DNA of 53,526 bases from Rhizophlyctis rosea (taxonomy: Eukaryota > Chytridiomycota > Chytridiomycetes > Rhizophlyctidales > Rhizophlyctidaceae): contig JADGJC010000284.1 in the NCBI GenBank assembly GCA_027596075.1, positions 1 through 53,526 on the forward strand, given 5' to 3'. Under the pieces are notes generated by a model. That model did not search any database. It saw only the letters and a list, made by a program, of their open reading frames with translations, and had not been told where the DNA came from. Positions 1 through 13,000 of the stretch are shown one piece after another. The position numbers were made by a program, and so were the translations under genes. The first letter of the stretch is position 1; every line of letters starts with the position of its first letter.

Positions 1-2969
1 CTAGAAATCGGACAAAAAGAGAACAATATGGTCGCTGACAGTGCAGGCGCACTGGCATTCCACTCCGACTGTGAGGATAAAGACACCTGGGCATTAGGCT
101 TGAAAGGTGAGGTGCAATTGGTCAGTGAAGAGAAACGCTGACAGCAGCAGAAATCCCACGCTGGAGCACCGCAAACACTTGCGAAAACCCGTACCAGAGA
201 ATAAGCGCGGACTTTGCAAAATAGATGACAAAAGCCGCTTATGTATCTGCATGGACTGATATGAGTGAGAAACGAATGCATGCAATGCTTTGGATCTTCA
301 ATTGAGAATAGGAGCTGCCTTCGCTTCGCTTCTGTGATTAATTAGGCGAGGCCTCATTGAGGAAAAGAGATAACCATCAACCTAATCAACATGGCATTAT
401 GATCGGAGGGTCTGCCGCGTGAATTTTGTTTTCAGTAAGGGAAGGAATCTTGAACTGACCGGAGAAGCGGCGGTCGAACAAGTAATCTCCTGCTATGCTG
501 GTCGTCGCTATGCCACAAAGCTTTCGTGTCCTTGTCTCACTTGGTCTCCAGCGTCTCCCCACATAGCATGAATGACGCACTCAGTGCGGCAGGCCCCCAA
601 GACTCACCAAGTGGGTCATTTTCCCTTGAGGCGGCGGCAAAAGACTCGCTCGACCTGCTCCACGTAGCCTTTTATGCCAATATTGCACTAAAAACTTCTG
701 CAGAAAGTATAAATCATGGCAGGTGTTGGCTCGACCTCGTTACCAAACACAGTCCTTCTTTTGAAACCTATGCACTTGGTCGCCCATTCACTCCCTTAGG
801 GCTCACGGAGAATGACAAGAAAGCGCACTCAAGGGATAGGTAAGCCGATGGCGTCGGAAGACAACTTGAATGCAAAGTCCAATTCTCATCACGATGTTCT
901 ATCATCGCTCTTCCTCAAACAAAATCATTAAAGTCATAGCAACCATCATTGCTGACTCACCCTATCTCTTCGCTGAGCACTTAGGACACTCTTGCTCCCT
1001 CCCCCTTACACACGAGCTCTCAGGCGTCATTAATCGTGGACTTACTCGCGTGGCAACTTTATTTTGGCCCACCAGCGAGAGCGTCGCGACACTTTTCATG
1101 AAGGAAGAAAGAGCGCAATATGCGGTACTATTTAGTCAGCCAAGAAGTGATAGACACCACCCTGCAGCCGCCTTCTCTACAATCTGTCAAGTCGAAAGTT
1201 TTTACAAACTGCTAAATCCCTGTTTCCCTACTTTGCAAACCCGGCGCATTAAGCTTTCCTGTCGTGATTCTGCATCTCGTGAAGCACAATCGTACCGATC
1301 GGAAAAAGAATGTATAGCATATGTCTTGAAGTTAGCACACCATTCCAGAGGACTCAGTGGACTCAGAGACGTCAATACTTCTCAGTTCCCTTCTAACGCG
1401 GCACGTTTGCTTTTGGATAAAGGACAGCACATCCCGTTGAAAACGCACCCAGCCCACCCTTACCGAAATTGAAAGTCGAAACAACACTGTGCAGATCAAG
1501 AAAATCAATGCCAACACCGACAGAAGGACACAAACCGGGAAAGTCATCCGTGATTGACTGCGTCTTCGCAGTTACAGATGGGGTAGAATGTATCTTTGTT
1601 AGAGGGTATAAGATTGCCACAGTTCAATGACTCAACAGAAATGCCTGGTGGCTACACCGCGGGCAAATCGGCAGATGCCTGCAGGGTCCGTTATCGTCAA
1701 GCCGATGTGGGTACCAAATGAGGATGAGCATTCTTGAAAGGATGCCATGTCCTCACTAGTCAGTCTCTGATGGACATATACCCTTTTTCCTAGGTTTGGG
1801 TGCTTTGTCGAGACACTGTTTGATTGACTTCTTTGCCCTGCGGAATAAACCTTTTGCCTGGTCAAGAACGAAAATCCGCCCATCTTCCCATGTCATGGCC
1901 AATATCTGGCAGCATGCTGCCAACATGAAATGGACCTACTTGGCAACCAAGTGGGCGTCCAATGGACGACCGAAAGAGTTGTCAGTGTGGGCTTTGAGTT
2001 CGGCATAGGACCAAAGGAGGATGATCGATGCATGTAATTGGAGGGTATGATCGAAGATTGTGTTGTACGCACCGCGTTCGAGAAATTGGCTTTAACAAAC
2101 GCAAAAATGAAATCAAGTACATGTCCATCACATTTCTGCTCCAAGTCGCGCTTGGCATTGCCAGCAAGGACAAGTATCGGGTCTCTGCGGGCCTTCCCAT
2201 CCAATCATGGCAACATGTCGGATTTAATTGACCCATTGCCCATCTCTGCAGAGCGCACTAGGCGCTGCACATATCTTCTCAAGCCACCCACAAAAACTTT
2301 GTATAATCCGCTTGAAGATCAAAGCACAAGCTGGGCATCGTCTTATGAACAACGTGGAACAGGAGCATGGAAGCGGTCTCCCATATGAATCCATCACATA
2401 TGGTGAATATGTGGCCTGTTGTCTCTCACTCATCTCTTTTCCCTTCCAGCGCAGTACGGAAAACGGTGGAACGCCAGGAACGATGTGAATGAGGAAAAAT
2501 GAAGTCCTGTCAAACCTGCAATTATGACCTTGCACCTGTCGGACAATTTGGCGGTCGAATCCAATTGTCCCGGTTTTTTGGATGACACTCTCTGCCACCA
2601 ACCACCTTTCAACTCTTCCGTCCTTGCACATCAAATATCCTCAGAAGACGGGAGCAAATCGCCTCAGCTATATTTCACAATTCCAAAAAAACCGACATCA
2701 GTTCCTCACCACAACATCAATAGTCACAAGAAGAAGTAATCAACAAAAGCTACATCAGAAGGAGAAGAACTATCCAAAACCCTACTCCAAAAACCCTACA
2801 ACCCCAAGACTCCAATCATTCGCCAAAATCCCTGCCGAAAATCTCTCCTCCCTATCCCTAAACCTCCTATCTACACCCCAAAATCCCACCCCTACCAAAC
2901 TACCTACACCTAAAATTAAATTATACAATCCTATATTACCCTCCCTCCCTCCCTCCCTCCCTCCCCACC
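1..2969. other. Gene-poor stretch, no recognisable gene
   Basis: I see no protein family, RNA gene or transposon here. The longest open frame is 870-1472 (+), 200 codons, with no domain I recognise and no splice-linked neighbour, so I do not call it. The stretch ends in pyrimidine-rich sequence (about 2740-2969) that leads into the 3' end of the phosphatase gene on the other strand. Confidence 0.5.
2939..2966. repeat. (CCCT)n microsatellite, (GGGA)n on the minus strand
   Basis: About seven CCCT units lie directly beyond the stop codon of the PP2C gene. In that gene's transcript the tract reads as G-runs separated by single A's, so it would fall in the 3' UTR. Runs of three or more G's at this spacing fit the usual G-quadruplex pattern; that is inference. 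Confidence 0.85.
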
Positions 2970-5477
2970 CTACAAACTCTCCAAATAAACCACAACAGCC
3001 GTCGCATCATCATACCTAACCTGCTTCGGCGTAAACAACACACTAGGACTAACACCAACAACACTCGCCGCCCCCTTCTCTGCTGACATCCCCAACTCCC
3101 TCCAACACCTCCCCCCCATCCCAACCGGCGAATTCTCCTTCCCCGCCTCCGAGGGGGAGTAAGACTCCGTATCCAGTGAAGAGGGAGACGATTCCCGCGA
3201 GGTTGTTGAGTCGAAGGAGGGGGGTGATTTGAGCCCGTTTTTGGATTTTTTGCGGGATAGGAAGGTGGAGAGTTTAAGTTTTGAGCCGGAGGATTTGGAG
3301 GAGAGGGAGGAGACGGATTTACGTCGAGGGGTTCGGGAACCGAGGGGGGGTACTTCGCGTTGTACGAATATTTGTGTGGCGAGTGCTAACCGACTCGTCA
3401 CATCACTCCTCTCCTTACTCATCACACACGAACTACCTACACTCCCCCCCGTCCCCGCACCACTATAATCCGTCACCCGAATCCCTGGAACATCCCCTCC
3501 TCCTCCCCCAGCACCATCCCCAACCTCATAATTATTCATTCCCCCTTCCCCCCCGTCCCCCTCGTCCGGCGACCCACCACCGCAAACTCCACACCCACAC
3601 CCCCCCAAATCCAAACACCCTCCCAAAACCTCCAAAATCGCCTCCCCCTGCCGTCCAACAACCCCCTCTCCCTGCCACCGCAAATGATCCCACACCCCAT
3701 CCGTACCCATAACGACTACACAGTCCCGTCCCCTGACGACTTCAACGAAGGAAACGTCAGGTACACAACTCATTACAGCTGGTTCGATCTTGAAGAGTAA
3801 ATCTCCCATCGTCGCGGTGAGGTTTAGTGTCCGTCTGTGTGAGACGCCGACGGCTTTGACTTGTGGTGACGGCGGGCGGTATATACGCGAAGTGGAGAGT
3901 TCGGTGTACGGGTGGGGGTGGAGGTGTGGTGGGTGGATTGTTAGAGTTTTGAGTGTACCGGTTGGTGAGACGAATTGACCTCCGCAGCGGTGAATGTTGT
4001 AGATCTTTGTCGGATGGAGCATGTTATGGTCTTCACTCGTAAAAATCGGGTGGAACTGTGTCGTCGGAACCGAATCCGTCACTACACCAACTGCCCCCCC
4101 ACTACAACTCCCCGTCGTCCCACTCGTCGTACTCCCAGACGAACTCCCACCCGTAGCCCCAGTATCAACCCTCCTAACCGCCTCCCCAACACCCTCTCCA
4201 TCCGCCCCCACACCAACCCCGCCACCACCACTCTCCACAACAACCTTCTTCCTCATCGCAATAACAGTCCTCGAATCCCCAACATTAACATTCACAATCC
4301 ACCCCCCATGCACAACATTAACCACAAGCGTACACCCATCATCAACAGGCTTATCACCCCCTCTCGACCCCCCATCAACCCACCGCCGATACTCCTCAAC
4401 CTTCCGACTAGCATACTGCGCATCCATGACCTGAAAAGCTTGACTCAACTCCGTTGTAAAACCCCTCCTATCCGGATCACTACTGAAATCCCACGGGCGA
4501 GACATGAGGAGATGCGTCAGTTCCTTCTCGCATGCCGACACGAAGAACCGGGCAGCGGAGATGCCGCCGTGGCCGTCGGCTAGGATGAAGATGTGGGATG
4601 GGGTTTGGGCGTGGGGTGGGGATGAAGGGTGTGGGGGCACGCGTTTGTGGGCCCAGACGTCTTCGCATTCAGGGTGGATGGGTTCGCGGTGGGCGTTGGG
4701 GCCGTTGCGGTAGCCTTGTTCGGTGGAGACGGCCCAGGTGAGGGTGTGGGTGGGACCTTTGCGTGGTGGTTGTGGTGCGGCGGCGGTTGGTGCCGGTGTT
4801 GTTATTGGTGCGGGTTTTGGTGGTTCGGGTTGGGAGAAGTGTTCGGCGGCAGGGGCGAAGGTTTCAGATGTGTCGAGGAGCATGTTGTCGGTTTCGGTGG
4901 AGGTTTTGATGGTGGGGGGTTGGAGGGCGACGGTTATGTTATCGCCTTTTTGTGCGAAGGAAGGAGGATGTTGAGGATGCTCTATGCTATCGCTGCTACC
5001 TGCACCATTGTTCGCAGGGTTGTCATTTGCTAATTTTATATGCCCAATTTCTCCATGGTAATGTCCCGTATCACCATTTACCAGCGGTCCGTGTGCTGAC
5101 ACATGATCCCCTTTCTTCTCAACGACTGACGGGATCGCTACCCCATCCAGTCCATAATCCCCAGTCATAGATGTTGTCGCACCAACAACTCCCTCCATTT
5201 TGCTACTCCCCGCACCGACTCCATTCGGTTGTTCTGCCCCCATATTAATGTGCTCATCCTTCCCGTTCGGTCCATTATGTCCAATCGTATCCCCATCATG
5301 CAAAATACCGTTCGACTGGTGGTGATCCACCGCTCCCACCATTCCTGCCGCAACACTTTCCGCAGAAGATGCTGATATCCGATCAGCCTGATGCGTTACA
5401 GATGGTGGCATTCCATGCGGTATTTGTTGGTCCGTGACCGACTCTAAAGTAGGCACTGCCTCTGGGGGGACCGTCAT
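2970..5477 (-). CDS. PP2C-family Ser/Thr protein phosphatase (835 aa)
   Basis: Metal-dependent protein phosphatase encoded by one uninterrupted frame from ATG 5477 to TAG 2970. PP2C motifs occur in order: DGHGG at residues 301-305, DDGCTLVVNVV at 379-389, VGDSR near 399-403, SEDHN at 481-485 followed by a GG at 499-500, GTDGVWD at 591-597, and a C-terminal DDATAVVVYL. The aspartates in the first, sixth and last motifs are the family's metal ligands. The first 240 residues are a low-complexity, Pro/Thr/Gly/His-rich tail. Two long insertions interrupt the core: a Gly/Val/Ser/Thr-rich loop at about 413-470, and a Gly-rich then Ser/Lys-rich loop at about 620-810, just before the last motif. At 835 residues it is far longer than a bare PP2C domain (about 250-300). 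No transmembrane segment is evident. The substrate is unknown. An N-terminal exon upstream of 5477 cannot be excluded. Confidence 0.88.
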   Translation of the reverse strand: MTVPPEAVPTLESVTDQQIPHGMPPSVTHQADRISASSAESVAAGMVGAVDHHQSNGILHDGDTIGHNGPNGKDEHINMGAEQPNGVGAGSSKMEGVVGATTSMTGDYGLDGVAIPSVVEKKGDHVSAHGPLVNGDTGHYHGEIGHIKLANDNPANNGAGSSDSIEHPQHPPSFAQKGDNITVALQPPTIKTSTETDNMLLDTSETFAPAAEHFSQPEPPKPAPITTPAPTAAAPQPPRKGPTHTLTWAVSTEQGYRNGPNAHREPIHPECEDVWAHKRVPPHPSSPPHAQTPSHIFILADGHGGISAARFFVSACEKELTHLLMSRPWDFSSDPDRRGFTTELSQAFQVMDAQYASRKVEEYRRWVDGGSRGGDKPVDDGCTLVVNVVHGGWIVNVNVGDSRTVIAMRKKVVVESGGGGVGVGADGEGVGEAVRRVDTGATGGSSSGSTTSGTTGSCSGGAVGVVTDSVPTTQFHPIFTSEDHNMLHPTKIYNIHRCGGQFVSPTGTLKTLTIHPPHLHPHPYTELSTSRIYRPPSPQVKAVGVSHRRTLNLTATMGDLLFKIEPAVMSCVPDVSFVEVVRGRDCVVVMGTDGVWDHLRWQGEGVVGRQGEAILEVLGGCLDLGGCGCGVCGGGSPDEGDGGEGGMNNYEVGDGAGGGGGDVPGIRVTDYSGAGTGGSVGSSCVMSKERSDVTSRLALATQIFVQREVPPLGSRTPRRKSVSSLSSKSSGSKLKLSTFLSRKKSKNGLKSPPSFDSTTSRESSPSSLDTESYSPSEAGKENSPVGMGGRCWRELGMSAEKGAASVVGVSPSVLFTPKQVRYDDATAVVVYLESL

Positions 5478-8400
5478 TATATGGCTTGATCTGCCGGCGA
5501 AGTAAGTGACGGTTAGCTGAATGAAATCGTGAATTACTTTTCGAACAATGTCTTTTGCGAACTGATCGATTTTTCACAATGAAATAGAACTTTTCCGGTT
5601 GCTACATGACAGTCCAAAAGGTCCCAACCCCTATCAAATAGGAATTGCTGAAAACCAGTCCATTGATCATGATCATGATATGAAGCAGCAAGTCTCTTCG
5701 CGTTTGGTGAGGGCATTCCTGACTCCACAAAGCTATTCCACCGAGCAATTAACAGCAACAGGATAAACAAGGCCAGACCCACCTGATGTCAAAGTCCGAG
5801 ATCAATGGCAGTGGCGAACAGACCTAAGAGGATAACGGCAGATACAGACGGGCAGCAAGATGAGGAGGCACCTGACCAGCAGGTTTGCATGGGTTGAGGT
5901 GAGGAGTCCCTTTCAACCGATATGTGTGGTTGCTGAGCGTGAGAAAAGCGAAGAGGTCCGTTTACCCAACCAAAATTCAACCCGAACACTAACAAACAAA
6001 CAAGCGGTCAGTTCCACGACCAAGCAAGTAAGGCGTGCACTGTCGACCGAACCTATACTATACACTCAATGCACGTAGTATACAATGAACACCGCTATAT
6101 GCTAGCAGGAATGAGTTTCGACCAGTTCTGATGAGAGTAATGGGAGAGTGTTCTATGCATGACGTTTCTCTTTCCCACGCCCCTTCATGCATGCTGGCAG
6201 CACAGCGCGCAACTCTCAACAACGCAACGCGCCCCGCATTCCATCTCTGTGTTACTATGAATAGAACACACTCCCCAAGTCCGGAATGCCGGTACAGCCC
6301 GGTGGCTGAACGCCATCTCACATCTAAGCCATAAGGGTCACGTGACAACAGATGTTAGGTAAGCAACCGGGCGACACCGGTTACTGGTGGAAGGGGGGGA
6401 CACGAGGACATCATCCTGAATGAGCCACGGCGGATATTGTCTTTTTTTGGTGGTGAGTCCCAAGGATCAAGCGGTACGATGAATGACACAAGCTTTACAA
6501 CTGGCGTGAGGGTCTCGGCATTGCGTCCACTCAAAATTTTATCAGTGTCTTAGATTATCCCACATGCATTGTCACGTCCGTGTTCCTCCAATGGAGTTTT
6601 GTTCATACATTCATAGCCCCGTGCAACCATTGGGCATGTGTTGCATCGAGGCTTTATCAAGTTATCTTGTACAGTTGAGCACTTCAAGGTAATAGATGAC
6701 TAAGCGACAATTGTAATAAGTAGCTGAAAATCATGACAGCCCTAACACTACACTTCCATGAAATGCCCATCCGTTCGTTGCCCAACTGTTTCTCGTTTTT
6801 GACCATCAACTCGCAGGCGGAGGTTGTCGCATACCTGAGAATGGGTGTTCAACACCTTCCTGAGGACGGGAAGCTGGATAGGTTGGGGAAGTGTAAGCTT
6901 CCGCCCTTGTAGTTTCACATTCGCAGCGTTGTGCCGTAACGAGATATTAAACACCACTGCAGTGGGGATTCATCTATGCGGGAACAAGGTCGTGGTACTT
7001 TTTTCTTCTTCTTGTTGCTCCGGTCAGTTCCATTTAGAAGCTTAGCAAGTGCCATGATTGTTTTGGTCGACATGGCCTTCTGTTTAGATGACTGCAGTCG
7101 TCACCTCCTCAATAGCAATGCGGCGATCACTAGCGCATTTCAATGGGCCATTCAACAGGTAGGGAATGGCGACAAATTGTGAACGCCAATTCAATCAACA
7201 TAATCGTTATTTCTTGCACGCGCTGCCAAAACGGCAGGTCGCAGCATGTACGGAATGTAGTCATCCGGCCCGCTATTTACTTTTTGCCCTGCATTCTTTT
7301 CGTTTGGGAATCGGAATGTTGTCACGATGAACCAGTCACGAAGGCGTTCAGGATACTTCTAAAGAAGAGCCGAGCCAGAACCCTACGATCGAAAAAGGAA
7401 TCGCTTATTGAAACAATTGTTTTCAGCCGTGGAATCAGTCAAAGGGACCCTGCTGCAAGATGTAAGATGTGGGAATCGCGTCGAGTAGCACGCATCTACC
7501 ACTACTACAACTGAATTGGGCGCAAACCCGTCAATATGCATGCAACTACTGAGTGGATCGTGTGTGCCCACTAGTGTTCCAATGCTGGACAGGAATGATT
7601 GACAGAGTCGTAATACGTCATTTCTAAGGCGAGTGACGGGGCTGATTCGATCGGTATCTTTCTGCGTCAGACTTTTTGCACTGCGAGCGTTGAGCATATC
7701 ATGACTTACATGGCGCATAAGGATAACATGGAAACTGCCCACCACAATTCCGACCGCCAGTTCAAAAATGTCTGCCCTGCTAAGGAAGTTGAGCTTACCT
7801 TGGAGCAGTTCAGCGGCTGGATGAGGTCTTCTTTTTGTAACAATCCTACCTACATAAAGGTACATGACAAATACCATGGTTTCCAAAAGCACTCATCTGA
7901 ATGATGTCTATCCCGCACCCATTTCTAGCTTCTACATCCAACCCAAATGCATCTTGGAATGCAGTATTGGTTATGCGTTGTTATCGTCGAGCGTTTTTGC
8001 GCGGCTCGGAGCATGGCCCCTGTTTGGTTCTGGCAAGAGAGCGTTTAGTGTTCTTAAATTTCACTTACATGGATTGAAAACTTCCCAGACCCAAAAAAAA
8101 AGATCAGCGCATTCCAAAGGTGTCCAAGGCGATTTGTCAAGTAATCTGCAAGTCCTATGATTTTTGTGCCTCGTCGCCACCACCGACGGTTCGCTGCAGA
8201 GTGACCACCCAGATAACAAGAACAGCCCACGACTGGGAGAATTCCGTCATCCTGCAGGTCTGTCATCTTCCATTACAGTCATTACCAACTGCCAGGCACA
8301 AATCATTCAAAGTGCAAGCCGGCGGTAAACCCCGAGCTTGAAGGAGCATGCGCTATAAGAAAAGGGATGCTCCCCTCTTTTCGAAGAAAATGCTACAGAT

Positions 8401-10094
8401 GCATTTGGTGAATGCACGTTTGGTGTTGATACTATCACGTCTCACTGAACCGGATCCTTTGGGTAAATCGACACAAAAGGCCCTTGACCTTTCATACTCC
8501 GTGAGCCATGCTGATGATATCAAATTATCAATCCGTCTGAGGTAACGCCGAATCGAAAACAACCAAGAAGATTATCAATTGCTCGGCAGGCCCGCCCTGG
8601 TAAAACTTACAGCTTATGCATAAGGGTTAGTCTCCCAGTCTCCGTCGGTGTTGGGTTTCCTTTTTCATCTTTCCCATGCTGACGCTTCCCAGACTTTATT
8701 CTAGTATAGCTCTGACCCAAACGCTTCAAAGCCAGGTTATACTCGCAGCACAGTGTCTACATGGCAACCCAATAGATTCTCCATCACTTCCATCCTTGAT
8801 GCATGAACAATTGTCACAGCTCAGAAATCAACGCAACACAAGCGATGCAGCTAAGGACCCCCAATCCCAAGGCAGCACCCCATTCGTTTTTGGCGTAATG
8901 CTTTGTAAGGAAGGTATTGAGCGCATAATAAATGAGGTCACCGCATTTCATGTCAGACGGCACTTGCCACTCGCTCACGAGTGAAACCATCCATACCATT
9001 GCCTAGTAGAAAAGGGTTGCTTTACATTTGCATTTCTGCTCATAACGCACTCGCTGAATCACCTAATGCTTCCGGACGGCACCCATCACCACATCCATTA
9101 TACCATTAGTCCAAGCCAAGCTGTCGTGAGCACATCGGTTGTTTCAATGCGTGCGTGATATGGCACTTGCGAACCCGAACTTACTTTTTCAGACATTGCG
9201 ACCATGAGGAGAGGACTTCGCTACTTTCGGTAACAAAACAAAAGGTAGGGTGAGAGGTCGGAGTTTGTCACTCGCCACAATGATCTGGCAATGCATCCGC
9301 ACGCGAGTGTAGCCCCTTTCAGTACTTTGCAAAATGCATTTAGATGGTACCTTCCTGCACCGTCGTAATCGAACCACCGGTTGCACAGTGCAGGAAAGTG
9401 CGCGAACGGTACACGATATAGATCAACAAGATTGACAAGAGTACCAAGATTGACGGGGTTGGCGGCATCAATGGGATTCAGAAGATTGCAGGGAATACAG
9501 ATTCACAACATATGGGATTGACGCAAAATCGATAAAATTCATGTAATAAACGAGAGTGATAAGATAGACAAAAGTGAACAAGATGAAGGAGGTCAAAATG
9601 ATTGACAGATAAGAGCACCAAGATTGACACCAGAAGCTATTGCTTTCAGGAGTCCCGAACCAGCAAGCCAGATGAGGGTGCAAATATAGGTTGCAGTGCT
9701 GCCTTCCGTAATAGGCTAGTGAACAGTGATAGCCTGTGCGGAGATTACTACTTGTTTCCGAAATAGCAGGCGCCGTCCATAACTGTTGTATTTTTACGGC
9801 GTGCAGGGCGCTGTGCCCCGTTTGGAGTTTCCTCCTGGGTCCAATTGAGTAAGAGGCGTCACATGCTACTTTGTCTGCAACCATGAACAGATGGAGGGAT
9901 GTCCGCTTTTGCCACGAATATATGAGTTATATGGTACTGGAGGACCTTCTCCACCGGGTTGTCTGCTGCTGACTGACAACGGGTATGCAGCAGAAGGACC
10001 ATTTCTTGCTCAAATTACAAATTACGGATCACATGCACGCGGGGAAACAGGCCACGGTACAACTCAGACACTCCGCGAACTCCCAACGATTTCA
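5478..10094. other. Gene-poor stretch, no recognisable gene
   Basis: Sequence of average composition with only short scattered frames on both strands. No frame shows a domain, and no chain of frames joins through good splice sites. A weak dispersed repeat near 9424-9631 is listed separately. The promoter of the PP2C gene should lie just above 5477, but I see no distinctive element. Confidence 0.5.
9424..9631. repeat. Two degenerate copies of an AGATTGAC-containing unit
   Basis: Copy one is about 9424-9456 and copy two about 9597-9631. Both read gattgaca, then a short AGAG-containing spacer, then accaagattgac. Further gattgac fragments lie between them. The copies are imperfect and have no terminal repeats or coding content, so this is probably a decayed local duplication. 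Confidence 0.45.
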
Positions 10095-13000
10095 CTACCA
10101 TTGCCCAAAGTCCGCCGCGATAGCTTCATCTCTATCACAGCAACCACTAACACCTCCAACACTAATATCATTCTGCACCTGCCTCAACTGCGCCCTAGCG
10201 TCCCACTTGTATGAACTCCAAGCGTAAGTTTGCCACCCAAATGTGATCTTCTTGGCATCAAAGAGGGCTTTGATGACGGCGAAGCTACCGTACGCCCCCG
10301 TCCGATTGACACCAAGCACAGAAATGATCCCATCAAAGTAGGCTAGCACCGTAGCCATCTGACTCGACGTCGCATCAAAATCAACCGAGAAGTAAATAGG
10401 TCGATCAGCTGGTCCACCATTATCGGTATGCTGCTGCGCCGCTTGCGTGGCATCCTGCACACCTTGATTATACCCGTTCAAAGCGGCATCTGCTGCGTAC
10501 TCCCAATTGGATACGACGTACAGCCCTGCGGCGTGGAGGTCAGCCGCTTCTTGGGGCGTTAGGTTCTTGTTGGTGGTAAAACTACGGGAGAGGTAGCGGA
10601 CGGCGAAAGAATAGCCGGCAGATTTGATGATCGAGATGGGTGGGTGGTCGAAGGCGTAGTCGATACCTTTGAGCCGGGTGGGAGGGCTGTAGATGGCCGG
10701 ATTGTTGGGTAAGAAAATAAAAAATAAATATGTAGAAAGGAACGCGTGATGGGTTATAAGGCAGGTGGCACTTACCAGCATCTGATGTCATCCCCACCAC
10801 TGGGGCAGTAGCCTGAAAGGTACCCCTGTGGGCACGATGTGCCCGTTTGCTGACATTTTCCATCCATATTGATGCAGGCCATGTCTTGTATGATCGTCGA
10901 AGCTGGCGCGATGGTGGTTGTGGTAGTGGTTCTTGTGGTCGTTTTTGTGATGGTTGTTGAAGTGATAATTGCGGAAGTGGTTCCAATTGTCGTCGTCGTC
11001 GTCGTCGTCGTCGTCACATTGGTGATGTTGCCACTGTAATTGAATGTGGTTGCAAGGCTGGTTGCATTCGTGTACAGCGTCATGGCGACGAAGCTCTCAA
11101 AGGGCAAGTCGAACTCGATGGTGTGGTTCCCGGGTTGACGCTGCGTGACATCACTGATACCACGGCAACACATGGTTGATTGAGCACAAGCAGTTGGAAG
11201 CCTTGAGAACAGTATACGCACCCTTCCAATTCATCACCATAGTTGCTGTGAATGTACACAGACTCCACCGTCTGATTGATGTAGAAGTTGATAACGTAGT
11301 GGCCCTCCCGTAATTCTCCGAGCGTGACAGGGAGGTAGTTGGTCGGCTGATCAAAGAAGGATTCGGGAGGGAACAGGTCATCTGGATTACGTATGTATCA
11401 ATGCTTGATGGCTTAGCTCCGCACGGTTGGTCATGGAAAGAACAACGCACCTCCATAGCCTATATCAAACACAACCGTATCCCTCTGCACAATCTTCGGC
11501 CCATTTCCAAAATTAACCACCTTCGGATCATCACACGCAATCCCGGCAATCTCAACCCCAAAAGCATCGCCCTTAACAAGCTTATTTTTCCTATAGAACG
11601 CCGCCAACATGCTTCCTTGCTGCGAGTTTTGCGAATTTGGCACACAGGCCGAGACCGCGAGCGCACCGCCTTCCATTGACGATGCAAACGCGTACTCGTC
11701 GCAACTCTCGCCAGTAGATCGGAAGTTACAAGGGTCGCCGCTGCAGCCCGCTGCGCGGCGGATTTGAGTTTTGTTGGCTTTGGAAGCGGCGCTGTAGTGG
11801 AGGATGTCGTTGTTGAGGATTTGGCGTTTAATCATGCCGAGACACATGTTGTAGATGATCTGAGTTGGAAGGTGAGGAAATGAGCACCTCGGGCACATTG
11901 AAATGCGACGATGTTGTATTGCTGAGTCTTACCGCATCCATAGGCTTGACGGTGGGTGTTGGGCGGTAAAAGAATGTGATCGTTGGGGTTGCTGTAAGCC
12001 TCGTGTGGTTATAAAACCGATCATATCAATGTTTGTCCGGTTTTGCACTTACGTCCACCAGGGCTTGGTGATGCAGACTGGTTTGGTGACGGCGATGGAG
12101 CATCTGATGTGACCGGCGATGCACTTTGTGTAGGAGTGCCGGTTACCGCCGTGGTTGTTGTGGTCTGCTAGATGGGGTAATGAGTCACTGGGTGCACCCT
12201 GTAACATCGATTACACATTACCTGCGACTTTGATGTCCCGGTGATTGACATCGAAGATGCCGCCGGTGTGGTAGTTTGAGCAGGCTTGCTGGTGGTTTGT
12301 TGCGATGTTACAGGTCGTTTTGTTGTTGCAGGTGGTGCCGTCGCAGGGGGCGCGGTGGTCTGGAATCCCGGCCAGTCGATTGGTGGGCTGTGACAGAGCC
12401 GTAAGGAGTCGATATTGAGACAGGTGATATTGCGGTGCTTCAGTCCACGTACCAGCATTTAATGTTGTCACCGGAACTTGGGCAATAATCCGACAGATAA
12501 CTGTATGTAAGCTTATTTAGTGGCATTGTGAGAGTGTCATCACCATCCCCCTCGTTGTACTCACCCAATGGTACATGTGCTCTTGCGAATGTCTTGACAG
12601 GTACCTTTAATAGCCTTGCAAGCAGTATCCTGCGTCGGCGGAGGACTGAAAGCCAAGTGTCAAAATATGCCCCCATGCTCAGTCCTGTAAGAAGTTCCAC
12701 ACTCACCAGCACTTGATCTCATCCCCTGAGCTCGGACAATAGTCACTCAAGTATGCTCCAACTGCGCAGTCTTTGCCGATGTTCTTGAAACCAAAAGTAG
12801 GTATATTATAGGAAAATTCAATATTGGTAGAAGTCAATGCACTGAAACATGCACTGAATGGTCGAAACATACCTGACAAACTCCACCGACGCCTTTGCAT
12901 TGCGAATCTTGCACAGGTGTCACATTCGGTGCGCAGCATTTGATACTGTCCCCGCTGCTAGGACAGTAATCATCCAAGTAGCCACCAGTGCAGGACTTGC

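Noticed and set aside
870..1472. 200-codon plus-strand frame
   Set aside because: No domain, no repeat, no splice partners; length alone is not enough in AT-balanced fungal intergenic sequence.
3281..4583. Several plus-strand Pro/Thr/Arg-rich frames
   Set aside because: They lie antisense to the PP2C gene, whose metal-binding and catalytic motifs are all in one minus-strand frame.
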